Origin: Nannocystis pusilla
Lineage (GTDB): Bacteria; Myxococcota_A; Polyangia; Nannocystales; Nannocystaceae
Reading direction: 5' to 3'
DNA length: 64,000 nt
Assembly: GCF_026626665.1 (NCBI RefSeq)
Contig: NZ_JAPNKE010000002.1
Location: forward strand, 7,231,168 to 7,295,167
The position numbers and the translations under genes are program-made. Position 1 is the stretch's first letter; each line of letters starts with the position of its first letter. Below the pieces are notes generated by a model. The model was not told where the DNA came from and did no database searches. It saw only the letters and a list, made by a program, of their open reading frames with translations. Positions 45,413 through 54,034 of this stretch are shown here, one piece after another.

Positions 45413-46198
45413 CTACCCGGCGTCACTCGCGTGCCGTCGCCGCCACGCGCTCGGCGGCTCGCCCACGAACGCCGCGAAGGCGCGCGAGAACGCGGCCGGG
45501 CTGGTGAAGCCGACCTCGAGCCCGACCTCGGTCACCTGCGCGCCGGGCTCGAGCAGGCGGGACATCGCCCGCAGCAGCCGGGCGGCCCGCACGAACGCCT
45601 CGAACGACATGCGCGCCTCGGCGGCGAAGCGGCGCGCCAGGGTCCGCGGCGAGACCGCGGCGAAGCGGGCCGCGGCGGCGATCGTGTGCGGCGCCCCCGG
45701 GCGCGCCAGCACGTGGGCCATCGCGCGCGCGAGCTCGGGCGTGCGCGCGGTCGGCAGAAACCACGGCCGCCCGCGCGTGACCGCCTCGCGGCACAGGTCG
45801 ACCAGCACCGCGAAGAAGCGCGCCGCCGGGTCGCCATGACAGCGGCGCATGTCCCAGCCGGCCGCGTGCTCGAGCATCGCCGCGACCACGGGCGGGACCG
45901 CGAACACGCGCGCGCCCTCGGCGAGGTCGGGCGCGGGCGGGCCGAGATAGGCGGTGCACAGGGCCGCGGCGGCGCGGACGCGGACGCGATGACGCGCGCC
46001 GGCGGAGATCCACGCCGCCTGCTGCGGCGGCAGCAGCCACTGCGCGTCGGCAGTCTCGAGGTGCATCAGGCCGCTGCCGGCGAACAGCAGCTGGTGCCGC
46101 GCGTGGACGTGCCAGCCGGAGTCCGTCCCGGCCGCGAGCCGATCGGTGAGCACGAAGCTGGCGACCGGGGCGGCGTCGACGTCGATGCGAGGCGGCAT
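45413..46198 (-). CDS. AraC-family transcriptional regulator
   Basis: 261 residues. N-terminal cupin-like sensing domain (HVHARHQLLFAGSGLMHLE, about 30-48; PPQQAAWISAGARH) and a C-terminal pair of helix-turn-helix motifs (about 165-255): SPRTLARRFAAEARMSFEAF and VGLEVGFTSPAAFSRAFAAFVGEPPS. Matches the AraC/XylS family with the ProdH/AraC cupin often tied to small-molecule sensing. It lies 22 bp after the metallo-beta-lactamase-fold gene on the same strand; the two may share a transcript, and the ligand may be that enzyme's substrate. Confidence 0.9.
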   Translation of the reverse strand: MPPRIDVDAAPVASFVLTDRLAAGTDSGWHVHARHQLLFAGSGLMHLETADAQWLLPPQQAAWISAGARHRVRVRAAAALCTAYLGPPAPDLAEGARVFAVPPVVAAMLEHAAGWDMRRCHGDPAARFFAVLVDLCREAVTRGRPWFLPTARTPELARAMAHVLARPGAPHTIAAAARFAAVSPRTLARRFAAEARMSFEAFVRAARLLRAMSRLLEPGAQVTEVGLEVGFTSPAAFSRAFAAFVGEPPSAWRRRHASDAG

Positions 46199-46220
46199 CT
46201 CGCCGGCGAGGATATCGCAA

Positions 46221-47156
46221 TCATCGCACCAGCGACTGCACCAATCCGTACACCCCGTAGGTGATCAGGTAGTCGAGCTCGCGCTCGGGGAACGCGGCCC
46301 GCGCGGCCTCGGTGATCGCCGCGTAGTGCTCCGCGGCCGCCTCGCCGGAGAACGCGTCCGGGTCGTCGACGCCGGCCACGTAGTCGCGGACGACCTTGTC
46401 GATGCCGACCAGGTAGTCCTGCTGGGCGACGACCGCGTCCTCCATCGCCGCCGGCGCGCCGCGCCCGCCGTACACCGTGACGTCCCCCCACGCGCGCAGC
46501 TCGTCAAGCGCGGCCGCCCACGCCGCGAGGTCGGGCCGCGGCGCGCCGTCGACGATCCCGCCCTCGAGCCACGCGTGCGCGCCGTGATGCACGAGGTCGC
46601 CGACGATCAGCGCCTCGGCCGCGGGGATGTGGGCGACGGTCTGGGTGCTCGACACGCCGGCGTGCTCGAGCACCTGCAACTCGACGGTCGCGTCGCCGAG
46701 CAGCTCGAGCCGGAGGCTGTCGCGGAAGGTCAGGTCGACGGTCGCCTCGGGCGGGTAGCTGTCCTCGGTAAAGGTGCCGTTGCCGACGAAGGCGGCCCGC
46801 TTGTAAGCGTGGACGCCGGGGATCGCCGCCGCCGTCGCCTCGCTGGCGACCACCGTCGCGCCCGCGGCCCGCAGCGGCCCGACGCCGTTGAACTTGTCGG
46901 GGTTCGGGTGGGTGATGACGACGTAGCGGATCGGCGAATCCGTATGCGCCCGGATGTCCTCCACCAGCGCCTGCGCGAGCGGCTCGGTGAACTGCGCGTC
47001 GAACACGACGACCTCGCGGCCGGTGTCGTAATAGAACGAGTGCGTGTCGAACCCTGCCGCGTCCGAGGTGAAGGTGTGGAGCACCCCCGCGGCCTCGGGC
47101 GCGTCACAAGCGACGAAGCAGAGGGCGGCGGTGAGAGCGAGAGCGGGGCGTTGCAT
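46221..47156 (-). CDS. Metallo-beta-lactamase-fold lipoprotein, altered metal motif
   Basis: 311 residues from ATG 47156 with lipobox FVAC. MBL-fold pattern: FYYDTGREVVVFDAQF (about 42-57), VVITHPNPDKFNGVGPLRAAGA (about 85-106), LEHAGVSSTQTVAHIP, ALIVGDLVHHGAHAWLEGG (about 190-208). The signature HxHxDH appears as HPNPDKF, so the second His is Asn and the last is Lys. Other MBL families vary here too, but loss of both reduces zinc binding. The enzyme activity is therefore uncertain. Upstream of the AraC gene on the same strand. Confidence 0.8.
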   Translation of the reverse strand: MQRPALALTAALCFVACDAPEAAGVLHTFTSDAAGFDTHSFYYDTGREVVVFDAQFTEPLAQALVEDIRAHTDSPIRYVVITHPNPDKFNGVGPLRAAGATVVASEATAAAIPGVHAYKRAAFVGNGTFTEDSYPPEATVDLTFRDSLRLELLGDATVELQVLEHAGVSSTQTVAHIPAAEALIVGDLVHHGAHAWLEGGIVDGAPRPDLAAWAAALDELRAWGDVTVYGGRGAPAAMEDAVVAQQDYLVGIDKVVRDYVAGVDDPDAFSGEAAAEHYAAITEAARAAFPERELDYLITYGVYGLVQSLVR

Positions 47157-47710
47157 GGCGCGGAGCATAGGCAGCCGGCCGGAGCCCCGCTTGCCCGTGC
47201 CGGCCAGCCTCTTGCTCGCGCCGGCCAACCTTCGGCGCCGGCCCGCGCGATGGACCCCCGAGGGTCGCACTCTGGCCATCGCCGACGACTCATTGCAGGC
47301 ACGCGCCGGAATGCAACGAGGCCGCACGCCTCGCTCCATTCGCGCCCCTCGCCGACGGCAATCGCGCACCCTCATCCCGGTTTTCGCCCGGAAGGCAGGG
47401 TCATGGCGGCGGCGCGCGGAAGGAGCCGGCGACGCAATCGCTCGGGGTCGGGCAACCCCTCGAATGACGCGAGCCGCGTCTCGGGGCGCGCAGGCCACTG
47501 CGCGCGTGACCACCGATTCGACCGGGGAACCCCCCTATTTCCTGGTGTCTCACCCGATTCTGAAGCCGATCGTCGCATTTTTCGCGACGCCGCAATTGAT
47601 CGCCGGTCGGCGGCTACTGTTCCGGCAAGGGCGCCGGTTCCGGCGCCCGGGTCGAAGCCAATCCACGCCCTGCGGCCGTGTGCCGTGCGTGGCTACGATA
47701 CGTCGAGTCC
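47157..47710. other. Intergenic, no gene seen
   Basis: About 550 bases between divergent genes, without a credible coding frame or family hairpin. Presumably the promoters for both sides. Confidence 0.45.
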
Positions 47711-47979
47711 AAAGGAGTATGGTCATGCGTCTCATTCGTTCGCTCTCTTTCGTCGCTGTCGCCCTCTCGTTCGGCGCGGTCGCCTTCGGCGGCCCGAGCA
47801 CCGCCCACGCGGTCATCTGCTGCAGCGCCAAGCCGTGCCAGTCCGACAACCCGCCGTCGTACTGCAACAACTGCACCCCCGACTGCGCGGAGGACGAGGC
47901 CGAGGTCGAGGCCCCGATCGCCGGCGAGATCGTCTACGACGAGGTCGAGTCGCTCTGCTACGTCGCCGGCACCCTCTGA
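47711..47979 (+). CDS. Small secreted Cys-rich protein, 84 residues
   Basis: The coding region starts at ATG 47725; the ribosome site AAAGGAG (47711-47717) is 7 bases upstream of it, and the earlier ATG at 47719 is too close. A signal peptide (LIRSLSFVAVALSFGAVAFGG) leads to a mature part of about 58 residues with nine Cys: VICCSAKPCQSDNPPSYC, NNCTPDC and a tail CYVAGTL. No family recognised. Followed by a strong hairpin. Confidence 0.75.
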
Positions 47980-47998
47980 GCCAGCGGCACCGACGACC

Positions 47999-48030
47999 GC
48001 GAGCCGGGCTCCGCGCGGGGCCCGGCTCGC
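47999..48030. terminator. Intrinsic-type hairpin after the Cys-rich peptide gene
   Basis: GCGAGCCGGGC paired with GCCCGGCTCGC: 11 bp, perfect, 10-base loop, 20 bases after the stop. Confidence 0.7.
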
Positions 48031-48334
48031 CTGCGTCGTCGTCGCGAAGTCCTCGACTCTCGCTCCCGCCGGCTCCGACCGCGACGCCCGCCCTCGCCGC
48101 GAGCCACGAACCGCGACTCCTCGATCGGCTCGTCGCGCCCGCGACGCTCGTCGTCCGGCATCGCCGCGAGCCGCTACGCCTCGCTCCCGCCGGCTCACCG
48201 CGCTGCCTCGCGCTGGCGCGCCCTCGCGCCCTCACCGGACCACCCCGCGCCACCGGGCTGGCGGAGGCTACCAGCCGTGACCCGCCCGCCAGGCCTGGCT
48301 GGCGGTCAAGCAGCCGTTAAATTGACGTTGATCA

Positions 48335-48352
48335 ATTTGACAACCATCAAAT
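48335..48352. promoter_or_regulatory. Possible operator upstream of the ArsR gene
   Basis: A perfect inverted repeat ATTTGA/TCAAAT with a six-base spacer (CAACCA), set in an A/T-rich patch (48317-48362) 20 bases before the ATG of the ArsR-family gene. Nearby further TTGA/TCAA half-sites are present. Autorepression is inferred from the family. Confidence 0.5.
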
Positions 48353-48371
48353 CGACAACTATCGTCGCCGC

Positions 48372-48971
48372 ATGGCCGACGCCGCCGTCGACGATCCCAA
48401 GCCCGCCCTGGTCCAGCTCTTCAAGGGGCTCGCCGATCCGACCCGCCTGCGCATGATCGCCGCGATGGTCGACCGCCCGCGCTGCGGCCAGGACCTCGCG
48501 GCCGAGGTCGGCGTCACGCCGGCCACCGTGTCGCATCACCTGCGCGTGCTGTCGGAGGCGGGCCTTTTGCGCGAGACCCGGCAGGCGCCCTACACCTTCT
48601 ATCAGCTCGACATCGAGGCGCTGCAGGGGGCGGTCAAGGCGGTGTCGTCGCCCAAGCGGGTGCGCGAGCTGGCGACCGCCTCGCCGGTCGACACCGAGAC
48701 GCGCGACGTCCTGCGGGCCTTCTTCGACGGGCCGCGCCTGCGCGCGCTGCCGGCCCAGCGCCGCAAGAAGGAGATCGTGCTCGAGGAGGTGCTGCGCCGG
48801 CTGCCGCGCCGCCGCGAGTACCGCGAGGCCGAGCTCAACCGCTTCATCGAGGTCGTCCACCCCGACTTCTGCACGATCCGCCGCGAGTGGATCATGGGCG
48901 GTTACATGGAGCGCGAGGCCGGGGTCTACAAGCTCGCGCCGCGCGGGCGGACGGTGATCGACGGCGGCTGA
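48372..48971 (+). CDS. ArsR-family regulator with DUF2087
   Basis: 199 residues. An ArsR/SmtB winged helix (FKGLADPTRLRMIAAMVDRPRCGQDLAAEVGVTPATVSHHLRVLSEAGLLRETRQ, about 17-70) is followed by DUF2087 (about 105-195: FFDGPRLRALPAQRRKKEIVLEEVLRRL, REYREAELNRFIEVVHPDFCTIRREWI). The fusion is a known regulator type. Cys residues are few (one in helix 3), so the classical metal-sensing site is not obvious. It stands alone, so targets are unknown. Confidence 0.93.
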   Translation: MADAAVDDPKPALVQLFKGLADPTRLRMIAAMVDRPRCGQDLAAEVGVTPATVSHHLRVLSEAGLLRETRQAPYTFYQLDIEALQGAVKAVSSPKRVRELATASPVDTETRDVLRAFFDGPRLRALPAQRRKKEIVLEEVLRRLPRRREYREAELNRFIEVVHPDFCTIRREWIMGGYMEREAGVYKLAPRGRTVIDGG

Positions 48972-49079
48972 CCGGCGCGGATCGTCGCCGGCGTCGCAGG
49001 GCCGCGGGACCGCGATGGAATCTCGGCGCGACGACTGCCGTGCACCGCGGGGCCGCGGACGCGCGAGCGACGAAAGATC

Positions 49080-49493
49080 TCAGCCCCGGCAGCGTGACTC
49101 GGGGCGACGACGGCGACGCACGCCCACGAGCGCGAACAGGACCCCGAGCATCCCGCCGGCCGGATCGATCGCGCAGCCCTTCGCCTCCGCCGCCGGCGGC
49201 GCGGACTTCGTGTCCGCGGGCTTCGCCTCCACCGGCTTCGCCTCGCTCGCCGCCGCGCAGCGCAAGCAGTCGTACTCGACCGACCTCGGCGGCGAACCTT
49301 GCGAGTAATCCAGCTTCGAGCACTTCCACGGCGCGCACTGCCCGGGGCCGCCGGCATCGAGCTCGCACGCGGCCCCGGCCGTGGCTCCCTCGCACGTGGC
49401 GATCGACGGGGGCGGCGGAACGTCGGCGCGCGCGAGCGCGGGGGCGAGGACGAGGCCGGCGAGGAGCACGAGCGACAGGCGAGACCGGAGCAT
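49080..49493 (-). CDS. Secreted protein with MYXO-CTERM-like tail
   Basis: 137 residues. A signal peptide (MLRSRLSLVLLAGLVLAPALARA) precedes a Cys-rich strip (CEGATAGAACELDAGGPGQCAPWKCSK, CLRC), an Ala/Glu/Pro/Lys-rich linker and the C-terminus GCAIDPAGGMLGVLFALVGVRRRRR. That last part has the motif-helix-Arg cluster layout of MYXO-CTERM/PEP-CTERM-like sorting signals. It ends with seven residues more than usual. Surface attachment is inferred. Confidence 0.7.
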   Translation of the reverse strand: MLRSRLSLVLLAGLVLAPALARADVPPPPSIATCEGATAGAACELDAGGPGQCAPWKCSKLDYSQGSPPRSVEYDCLRCAAASEAKPVEAKPADTKSAPPAAEAKGCAIDPAGGMLGVLFALVGVRRRRRPESRCRG

Positions 49494-49898
49494 GACGCCT
49501 CACGATCGCCGATCGCACCGCGCCACGCCAGCGCCACGCTCGCGGTCCGGAGGGCCGCAAACGCGCCTTCAGCATGTCCCCAAAGACATGTCCTTCGGCG
49601 CCAGCGACGTTCGCGGCGGCGAGGTCGATTGCTCGCACTCGCCCGGCGTGTCCGCCTCACTCGTATCATAGGAGCGGGCGTGCGGGCTCGTCCGGTCCGA
49701 GGGGCTGCCCTCGCGCCGACGGCCTCCGCCAGCGCCGCAGCCGCGATCGGCCGCGCGATTCCGCTCCGAATCGTCGAGCGCGGCGTCTCCGCACGATCGA
49801 TCTCCGGGAGCCCGCGCCCCCGATCGATCTCCACATCGCGGCCTCGCGCGTCACAATGACGACATCGCGCTCGCGGCGGCGACGCTCGCGCGGCGCGC
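49494..49898. other. Intergenic with one family hairpin
   Basis: No gene seen. A weak family hairpin lies at 49574-49590 (ATGTC/GACAT around CCCAAA). Frames are Arg/Ser-rich noise. It carries the promoters of two divergent genes. Confidence 0.45.
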
Positions 49899-50750
49899 AT
49901 GCTGTATCTTCTTCGCCCCGTGCGCACCCGGCATCACGGCGACACCGACGTCGGTCGGCGTCGCAGCCAGAACGAGGACGCGTTCGACGCCAGCGACGAG
50001 CTCGGTCTGTTCGTGGTGTGCGACGGCGTCGGCGGGCGCGCCTGCGGCGAGGTCGCCTCGCAGACCACGGTCCAGCTGATCCGCGAGTGGGTCGAACGCG
50101 AGGTCGAGCTCATCCACTACGCGCACGAGGAGGCCCGCCTGGCGCGCAGGCAGGTCGTGCACGGGCCCCCGGTCGTGGAGCCGCAGATCTGCATCAGCCC
50201 CGAGACCGTCGCGCGGCTCGGCGCGCTGGTCCGCAGCGCGCTGCAGAACGCCTGCTACCTCGTGCACGGCATGGCCGAGGCCGACGCTCGCTACACCGGC
50301 ATGAGCACCACCGCCTCGGTCGTGCTGGTCGCCGGCGAGCTGGCGATCGTCGGCCAGGTCGGCGACTCGCGGGTGTACCTGGCCCGCGGCGACGACGTCC
50401 GTCAGCTCACCGAGGATCACACCCTCCTCAACATGCAGGTCAAGCTCGGCCTCGCCAGCGCCGACAAGGCGCGCGGTCGCAAGAGCCAGATCACCCGCGC
50501 CATCGGCCTGCGCGAGTTCGTCGAGGTCGACATCATGGCCTTCCCGCTGCAGCTCGGCGACCGCCTGCTGCTCTGCAGCGACGGCCTCCACGAGTACCTC
50601 GACCAGGCCGCCGACACCCTCATCGACCTGTTCCGCCTGCACCCGCGCGTCGCCGCCCCGGCGGCGATCCGCTACGCCAACCTGTGCGGCGGCAAGGACA
50701 ACATCACCGCCCTGTTCGTCGAGCTCATCGAGGGCGGCCGCGAGCGTTGA
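49899..50750 (+). CDS. PP2C-type Ser/Thr protein phosphatase
   Basis: 283 residues. All main PPM motifs are visible: GRRRSQNEDAF (about 19-29), VVCDGVGG (about 39-46), TASVVLVAGELAIVGQVGDSRVYLARG (about 137-163), EDHTLL, LLLCSDGLHEYL (about 218-229) and the C-terminal GGKDNITALFVE (about 262-273). Metal-binding Asp residues are in place, so an Mg/Mn-dependent phosphatase is expected in the cytoplasm. No kinase lies nearby. In this window, the FHA-ABC transporter is the natural reader of the same phospho-signalling. Confidence 0.93.
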   Translation: MLYLLRPVRTRHHGDTDVGRRRSQNEDAFDASDELGLFVVCDGVGGRACGEVASQTTVQLIREWVEREVELIHYAHEEARLARRQVVHGPPVVEPQICISPETVARLGALVRSALQNACYLVHGMAEADARYTGMSTTASVVLVAGELAIVGQVGDSRVYLARGDDVRQLTEDHTLLNMQVKLGLASADKARGRKSQITRAIGLREFVEVDIMAFPLQLGDRLLLCSDGLHEYLDQAADTLIDLFRLHPRVAAPAAIRYANLCGGKDNITALFVELIEGGRER

Positions 50751-50756
50751 GCGTAC

Positions 50757-50800
50757 GTGCCCGTTCGGACATGCCCCCTCGGACATGCCCGATCGGCCAT
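50757..50800. repeat. Three overlapping family palindromes
   Basis: GTGCCC/GGACATGCC, then CGGACATGCCC repeated, each with 4-5 base loops, between the convergent phosphatase and hydrolase genes. Confidence 0.65.
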
Positions 50801-50801
50801 C

Positions 50802-51545
50802 TCAGCGCGGCAGCGTGCGCGCGAACAGCTCGAGCAGCGTGGCCCAGTGGCGCGCGTTGCCGGCCGCGTCGTACACCGGGATGTCGGGGAACACCCAGCC
50901 GTGGCGCGCCGGGTACGTCTCGAGCGTGTACTTCACGCCCGCGGCGTCGAACGCGGCCGCGAGCCGCTGCTTCTGCTCCTCGGGGAACGTCGGGTCGTCG
51001 CGAGCGGCCGCCACGTAGACCTCGGCGGAGATCTTCGCTGCCAGCAGGTGCGGGCTGTCGGGCTCGGCGTCGGCGAGGTTGCCGGGGTGGTAGGCCGCGA
51101 CCGCGGCGAAGCGGTCCGGGTAGTGACCGGCGGCGGTGACGGCCATGCGCCCGCCCATGCAGTAGCCGACCGCCCCGACCGGCCCCGGGCGCACCCCCGG
51201 CTCGGCGGCGATGTGCTCCAAGAACACCCGGGTGTCGCGCATCACCGCCGCGCTGTTGGTCGTCGCGCGGTGGCGGGCGAACCACGCCCCGCGCACCGCC
51301 GGATCGCCGAACAGCTTGGCCGGGTCCTGCGGCTCGTAAGGCCCCGATCTGTAAAACAAGTCGGGCAGCAGCGTGAAGTAGCCGGCCTCCGCGAGCCGCT
51401 CGCAGTGCTCCACCAGAGTGGGCCGGATGCCGACCCCGTCCATGAACACCAGCACCGCCGGCCACGGCCCCGGCGTACGCGGCGTGTAGGCGTGGGCGGG
51501 GCAGACACCGTCGTCGGTCGGGATCTCGATCTGCGTATGGGTCAC
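50802..51545 (-). CDS. Dienelactone hydrolase family protein
   Basis: 247 residues, about the usual length. The alpha/beta-hydrolase frame is complete: the Cys nucleophile in VGYCMGGRMAVTAAG (about 127-141), the Asp in AARDDPTFPEEQKQRL (about 185) and the His in PARHGWVFPD (about 213). The family opens with a gly-rich strand (WPAVLVFMDGVGI). DLH enzymes hydrolyse cyclic lactones in aromatic degradation, but the family is broad and the substrate here cannot be fixed. No other catabolic genes nearby. Confidence 0.9.
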   Translation of the reverse strand: MTHTQIEIPTDDGVCPAHAYTPRTPGPWPAVLVFMDGVGIRPTLVEHCERLAEAGYFTLLPDLFYRSGPYEPQDPAKLFGDPAVRGAWFARHRATTNSAAVMRDTRVFLEHIAAEPGVRPGPVGAVGYCMGGRMAVTAAGHYPDRFAAVAAYHPGNLADAEPDSPHLLAAKISAEVYVAAARDDPTFPEEQKQRLAAAFDAAGVKYTLETYPARHGWVFPDIPVYDAAGNARHWATLLELFARTLPR

Positions 51546-51634
51546 GCCCGCACGCTAGCCGATCTCCGCGGCGCGGAGCAAGGCGCGCCCACGACCGCTT
51601 CGGCGCCGGGCGAGGGCCCCGGGGCCGCGAGAAG

Positions 51635-51658
51635 GTACATGTCCCTCGGGACATGTAC
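51635..51658. repeat. Perfect family palindrome with 11-bp arms
   Basis: GTACATGTCCC and GGGACATGTAC meet at TC. It lies between the hydrolase start and the end of the BNR-type gene, where it could form a stem on both strands. Confidence 0.85.
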
Positions 51659-51679
51659 TCAATCCACCCGACCGCCGTT

Positions 51680-53086
51680 TCACCCGCCGCCCGGCTCGAT
51701 CGACAGCCCGAGGTAGATCACCGACGGGTCGCTCGGCAGGAACGCGATCACCGTGTCGTGCCACATGTTGTGCGTCAGGGTGATCGCGTCGGTCCCGTAA
51801 TCGTAGCGGTACAGGTCGGTCCCGTACGCCTGATAATTCGAGCCGAACACGAAGTAGAGCACGTCGGGGTCGGTCGGGTGGGGGAACAGGTGGTTGCCGT
51901 TGTACAGCGTGGCCTCGCTCGCCTCGATGACCGCGTCGAACGTCAGGCCGCCGTCCTCCGAGCGATACACGTGGCGCTGGGTCTGGTCGTTGGGGTCTTC
52001 GAGGTCGAGGCCCTCGACCCACACGATGTCGCCGTCGACCGGCGAGACCACCAGGTTGAAGCCGTTGGAATTGCCGGGGCTGAGCCCGGCCGCGCTCTGC
52101 CAGCCCTCGCCGGCGTCGTGCGACGTCAGCACGCCCTCGGCCAGCGCCCCGAACAGCACGTGGTCGATGTCCTGCGGGTCGAACGCGGCGCGGTAGGCCA
52201 GCGACCCGGCGAACGCGGGGATCCCGATCTGCTGCCACGACATGCCGGCGTCGACCGAGTCCCACACGCGCCCGGCGCTGTCGCCGATCCGCACGTGATC
52301 GGGGTCGCCCGGGTCGACCCCGAGGCCGACGATCCCGTCCTGCCCCGCCGGCGAGCTCAGCTTCGTGATCACCTCGTCGTCGACGCGCACGATCGCCTCG
52401 TTGTTGTCGCCGTACGCGTACGCCCGCGTCTCGCCGGCCGCGTGCAGGCGCACCGCCGGCGCGTTCGGGTTGCCGGCCGCGCCGATCGAGTGCCACGAGC
52501 AGCCGGCGTCGCTCGACGCCAGGATCTGCTGCCCCGAGCCCGCCAGCATCGCCCCCGGCTTGCCGAGCGCGACCAGCCCGAAGGTGTACGTGACCGGCTG
52601 GATCTGCTGGTCCATCGGCGCCAGCGTCGCCCCCTGATCGAAGCTGAACGTCACCGCCCCCGTGCCGGTCACCGACGCGCAATTCGGCGGCTGCCAGCCC
52701 TCGTTGTCGCCGGTCGTCGAATCGGTGGTGCTCGCGTCGGTGTCGCTCGTGCTCGTCGTCGTCTCCGCCGTCGTGCTGGTGTCGTCGGTCGTCGTCTCGA
52801 CCGCCGTCGTCGCCGTGGTCGGCTCCACCGTCGTCGTCTCCGTGCCGGTCGGCTCCACCGACGTCACCGTCGAACTCGTCGGCGCGTCGGTGGTCGATTC
52901 CTCGGTCGTGGTCGACGGCGGATCGATCGAAGTCTCGGTGGTCTGCGAAGTGGTCTGCGTGGTCGTGTCGGTCTCGCTGCCGGTCTGGCCGACGGGCAGG
53001 TCGTCGACGCAGGCGGCGAGCAGGCACGCGGGCCCGGTCAGCAGCAGGACGCGCAGGGAGGTCGAGGTTACGGGCAAGTAAGGCAT
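51680..53086 (-). CDS. BNR/sortilin-like lipoprotein with Thr-rich linker
   Basis: 468 residues from ATG 53086. A lipobox (LLAAC) and a very Thr/Ser-rich linker (about 28-135) precede a beta-propeller of BNR/VPS10-like blades: ASSDAGCSWHSIG, SVDAGMSWQQIGIP, TSHDAGEGWQSAAG, YRSEDGGLTFDAV. These Asp-box turns (S-x-D-x-G-x-T/S-W) are the hallmark of such propellers. No catalytic sialidase residues are evident. Likely a surface-exposed binding protein. It follows the anti-sigma-like gene by 48 bp and could be a target of that sigma factor. Confidence 0.85.
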   Translation of the reverse strand: MPYLPVTSTSLRVLLLTGPACLLAACVDDLPVGQTGSETDTTTQTTSQTTETSIDPPSTTTEESTTDAPTSSTVTSVEPTGTETTTVEPTTATTAVETTTDDTSTTAETTTSTSDTDASTTDSTTGDNEGWQPPNCASVTGTGAVTFSFDQGATLAPMDQQIQPVTYTFGLVALGKPGAMLAGSGQQILASSDAGCSWHSIGAAGNPNAPAVRLHAAGETRAYAYGDNNEAIVRVDDEVITKLSSPAGQDGIVGLGVDPGDPDHVRIGDSAGRVWDSVDAGMSWQQIGIPAFAGSLAYRAAFDPQDIDHVLFGALAEGVLTSHDAGEGWQSAAGLSPGNSNGFNLVVSPVDGDIVWVEGLDLEDPNDQTQRHVYRSEDGGLTFDAVIEASEATLYNGNHLFPHPTDPDVLYFVFGSNYQAYGTDLYRYDYGTDAITLTHNMWHDTVIAFLPSDPSVIYLGLSIEPGGG

Positions 53087-53134
53087 GACGGGGTCTCTCG
53101 TTGCGAGTGTGTTTCCCGCCCGCGCCCTCCGCCA

Positions 53135-54034
53135 TTAATCGATCGTCGATTGTTCCGTCGCCGCTGCAGCCACCGGGCACGCCGCGCGGACCCGCTCGCG
53201 GTACGCCGATCGCGGGTACGCTTTGATAAAGGCCCGCTGCGCGCGCTCGCCTCGAACGACCTCGCCGGTGTCGCACAGGGCCACCACGCGCAACGCCTCG
53301 CGCTCCTCGACCAGGCTGCCGCGGGCGAACTTCCGTGCATGCGCATCGATCGCCGCCAGCGCGGCCGCGGGGCGCTCGGCGTCGAGGGCGTCCTTGATCT
53401 GCTGAATCAACATTAATTCTTCGAGCACCGGATCTGCAGGCGCATCCTCCCCGCGCGGCGAGTCCGCCGCGACCTGACGCGCCTGCGAGCGCCCCGCTCG
53501 ACGCTGCGCAGGATCCGCCGCGGCCGTCTCGGTCTTTGCTGCGACCTCGACCGCCGCCCCCTCGATCTTCGTCGCGGCCTCCGGCTCGACGTTCTCCACC
53601 GTCCCCTCGACCGTCGTCGCGGCCACCAGTTCGACGTTCTCCCCCTCGACCGTCGTCGCGCGCGGCTCTGCGATCGCATGCACGACACGGCCGCCCGGCG
53701 CCTCACTCGCTTTCGGCGTGACCGTCCCCTGCGCGGGCGCGGGGTCGTGCGCATCCAGCAGCATGTCGGCCGGCCCGCTCGGCTGCTGCCGCGCGCTCAC
53801 CAGCCAATACGAGGACGCCCCGATCAGCGCCAGCGCGGCCGCGAGGGCCAGCCAGCCGCCGGCGACCCCGCGACGCTGCCGTCGTGACGGGCGCAGCGGG
53901 ATCACCGTCGCCGAGCGGGCCGCCGTCGCTGCCATCAATGCGCGCGCCATTCGTTCGCGCGCCGCCTCGGACGGGCGCTCGCGGTCGCGGTACGCGGCGA
54001 CGAGCTCGGGCGTGGTCACGGGTTCGTCGCGCAT
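53135..54034 (-). CDS. Anti-sigma-like membrane protein
   Basis: 299 residues from ATG 54034, which overlaps the end of the sigma gene by 19 bp. One transmembrane helix (about 57-76: GVAGGWLALAAALALIGASSYW) splits a short cytoplasmic part from an extracellular Ala/Glu/Val/Thr-rich region (about 95-205) and a helical C-terminal domain (EELMLIQQIKDALDAERPAAALAAIDAHARKFARGS). It does not show a clear zinc anti-sigma motif, but the position right behind an ECF sigma factor and the single helix fit an anti-sigma role. The helical end resembles TPR-like regions in myxobacterial sigma operons. Confidence 0.72.
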   Translation of the reverse strand: MRDEPVTTPELVAAYRDRERPSEAARERMARALMAATAARSATVIPLRPSRRQRRGVAGGWLALAAALALIGASSYWLVSARQQPSGPADMLLDAHDPAPAQGTVTPKASEAPGGRVVHAIAEPRATTVEGENVELVAATTVEGTVENVEPEAATKIEGAAVEVAAKTETAAADPAQRRAGRSQARQVAADSPRGEDAPADPVLEELMLIQQIKDALDAERPAAALAAIDAHARKFARGSLVEEREALRVVALCDTGEVVRGERAQRAFIKAYPRSAYRERVRAACPVAAAATEQSTID

